Positions 63,624-64,000 of a DNA stretch of 64,000 nt are shown here, piece by piece. Each line of letters starts with the position of its first letter. Positions within the stretch are counted from its first letter, which is position 1. The stretch lies in contig NZ_CADIJY010000013.1 in the NCBI RefSeq assembly GCF_902859735.1, positions 62,001 through 126,000 of the forward strand, given 5' to 3'. A program made the position numbers and the translations under genes. The notes below the pieces were generated by a model. The model made no database searches. It saw nothing but the letters and a program-made list of their open reading frames with translations, and was not told where the DNA came from. This DNA is from Achromobacter aegrifaciens. GTDB lineage: Bacteria > Pseudomonadota > Gammaproteobacteria > Burkholderiales > Burkholderiaceae_B.

Positions 63624-64000
63624 TGGCAACCGTACACGACGTCCCCGCCATCCGCCGCACGCACGACATCCTGCAAGTGCTGGCCGGCCGCAACACGCCG
63701 GTCAAGGCATCCGAGCTGGCCGAATCCTGCCAGCTCGCCCGCAGCACCCTCTATCTGCTGCTGGATTGCCTGGAACAGCGCCGCTGGATCGAGCGCCGTG
63801 ATGGCGGCTACGTCATCGGCATCGAACTGATGGCGCTGGGCCATGCCTATCTGCGCCAGGACGGGCTGCAGGCGGCGTTCCAGGCTGCCGCGGGCGCTTT
63901 CGTGGCGCGGCACAACGAAGTGGTGCAACTGGCGACGCTGGATGGCTTCGACGTGGTCTACCTGGCCCGCGAAGACGCGCGCCGCCCGGTGCGACTGGTG
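63624..64000 (+). CDS. IclR-family transcriptional regulator (N-terminal part; runs off the window)
   Basis: The first 125 residues of an IclR regulator. The winged helix (residues about 5-75) has AIRRTHDILQVLAGR and VKASELAESCQLARSTLYLLLDCLEQRRWI (shortened to its core, SELAESCQLARSTLYLLLD). GGYVIGIELMALGHAYLR links to the effector-binding GAF-like domain. The start at 63624 follows the operator palindrome directly. It is divergent from the FAH-family gene, which it probably regulates. The C-terminal domain is outside the window. Confidence 0.88.

Overview
The window is about 64 kb of GC-rich DNA, densely packed with genes on both strands. It looks like an Alcaligenaceae chromosome (Bordetella/Achromobacter type, Burkholderiales). 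The evidence is two Bug-family solute-binding proteins (a family greatly expanded in that group), a BvgA/BvgS-flavoured phosphorelay, FhaB/FhaC-type two-partner secretion, chaperone-usher fimbriae, and many GntR/FCD-regulated acid-catabolism clusters. The genus is inferred from gene content, not proven.

Region 1 (1-8.1 kb): the 5' part of a Zur-box-preceded TonB-dependent zinc receptor (ZnuD type), then a GntR regulator next to a five-gene otn/den/ltn operon for catabolism of the four-carbon sugar acids erythronate and threonate, then a small dehydrogenase/CMD-family pair. Region 2 (8.1-20.4 kb): a GntR regulator with a metallo-beta-lactamase-fold hydrolase, then two divergent operons that share operator-like repeats. 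The left operon encodes an aconitase-family hydratase, a hydantoinase/imidase-like amidohydrolase, an isochorismatase-fold amidase and a G3E GTPase. The right operon encodes a GntR regulator, a methylisocitrate-lyase-like enzyme, two SDR dehydrogenases and a Bug protein. Read together they suggest a ring-opening, deamidation, hydration and C-C-cleavage route for an unknown cyclic imide or amide. This is the most interesting metabolic proposal in the window.

Region 3 (20.4-27.2 kb): a siderophore-type TonB receptor with a Fur-like site, three small envelope or unknown proteins, and a NarL-type response regulator with a membrane histidine kinase. Region 4 (27.2-55 kb) is a surface-adhesion island. 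It holds a five-gene signalling operon (two hybrid kinases, one with the phospho-accepting His replaced by Arg; a BvgA-like response regulator; a free-standing Hpt; an EAL phosphodiesterase), two tandem chaperone-usher fimbrial operons (the first ending in a pseudo-receiver winged-helix regulator), a TpsA/TpsB adhesin system with GLUG repeats, and an RcsB-like regulator with a large BarA/RcsC-like hybrid kinase. The layout recalls the known Roc/Pvr-Rcs control of Cup fimbriae in Pseudomonas and Cbl control of cable pili in Burkholderia, but the gene set here is its own combination.

Region 5 (55-64 kb): a sulfatase translationally coupled to a Bug protein with a divergent LysR regulator, an exported metallophosphoesterase, tRNA-Pro(CGG), ispB, a fumarylacetoacetase-family protein, and the start of an IclR regulator with a clear palindromic operator. 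No CRISPR array, insertion sequence, prophage or rRNA was seen.
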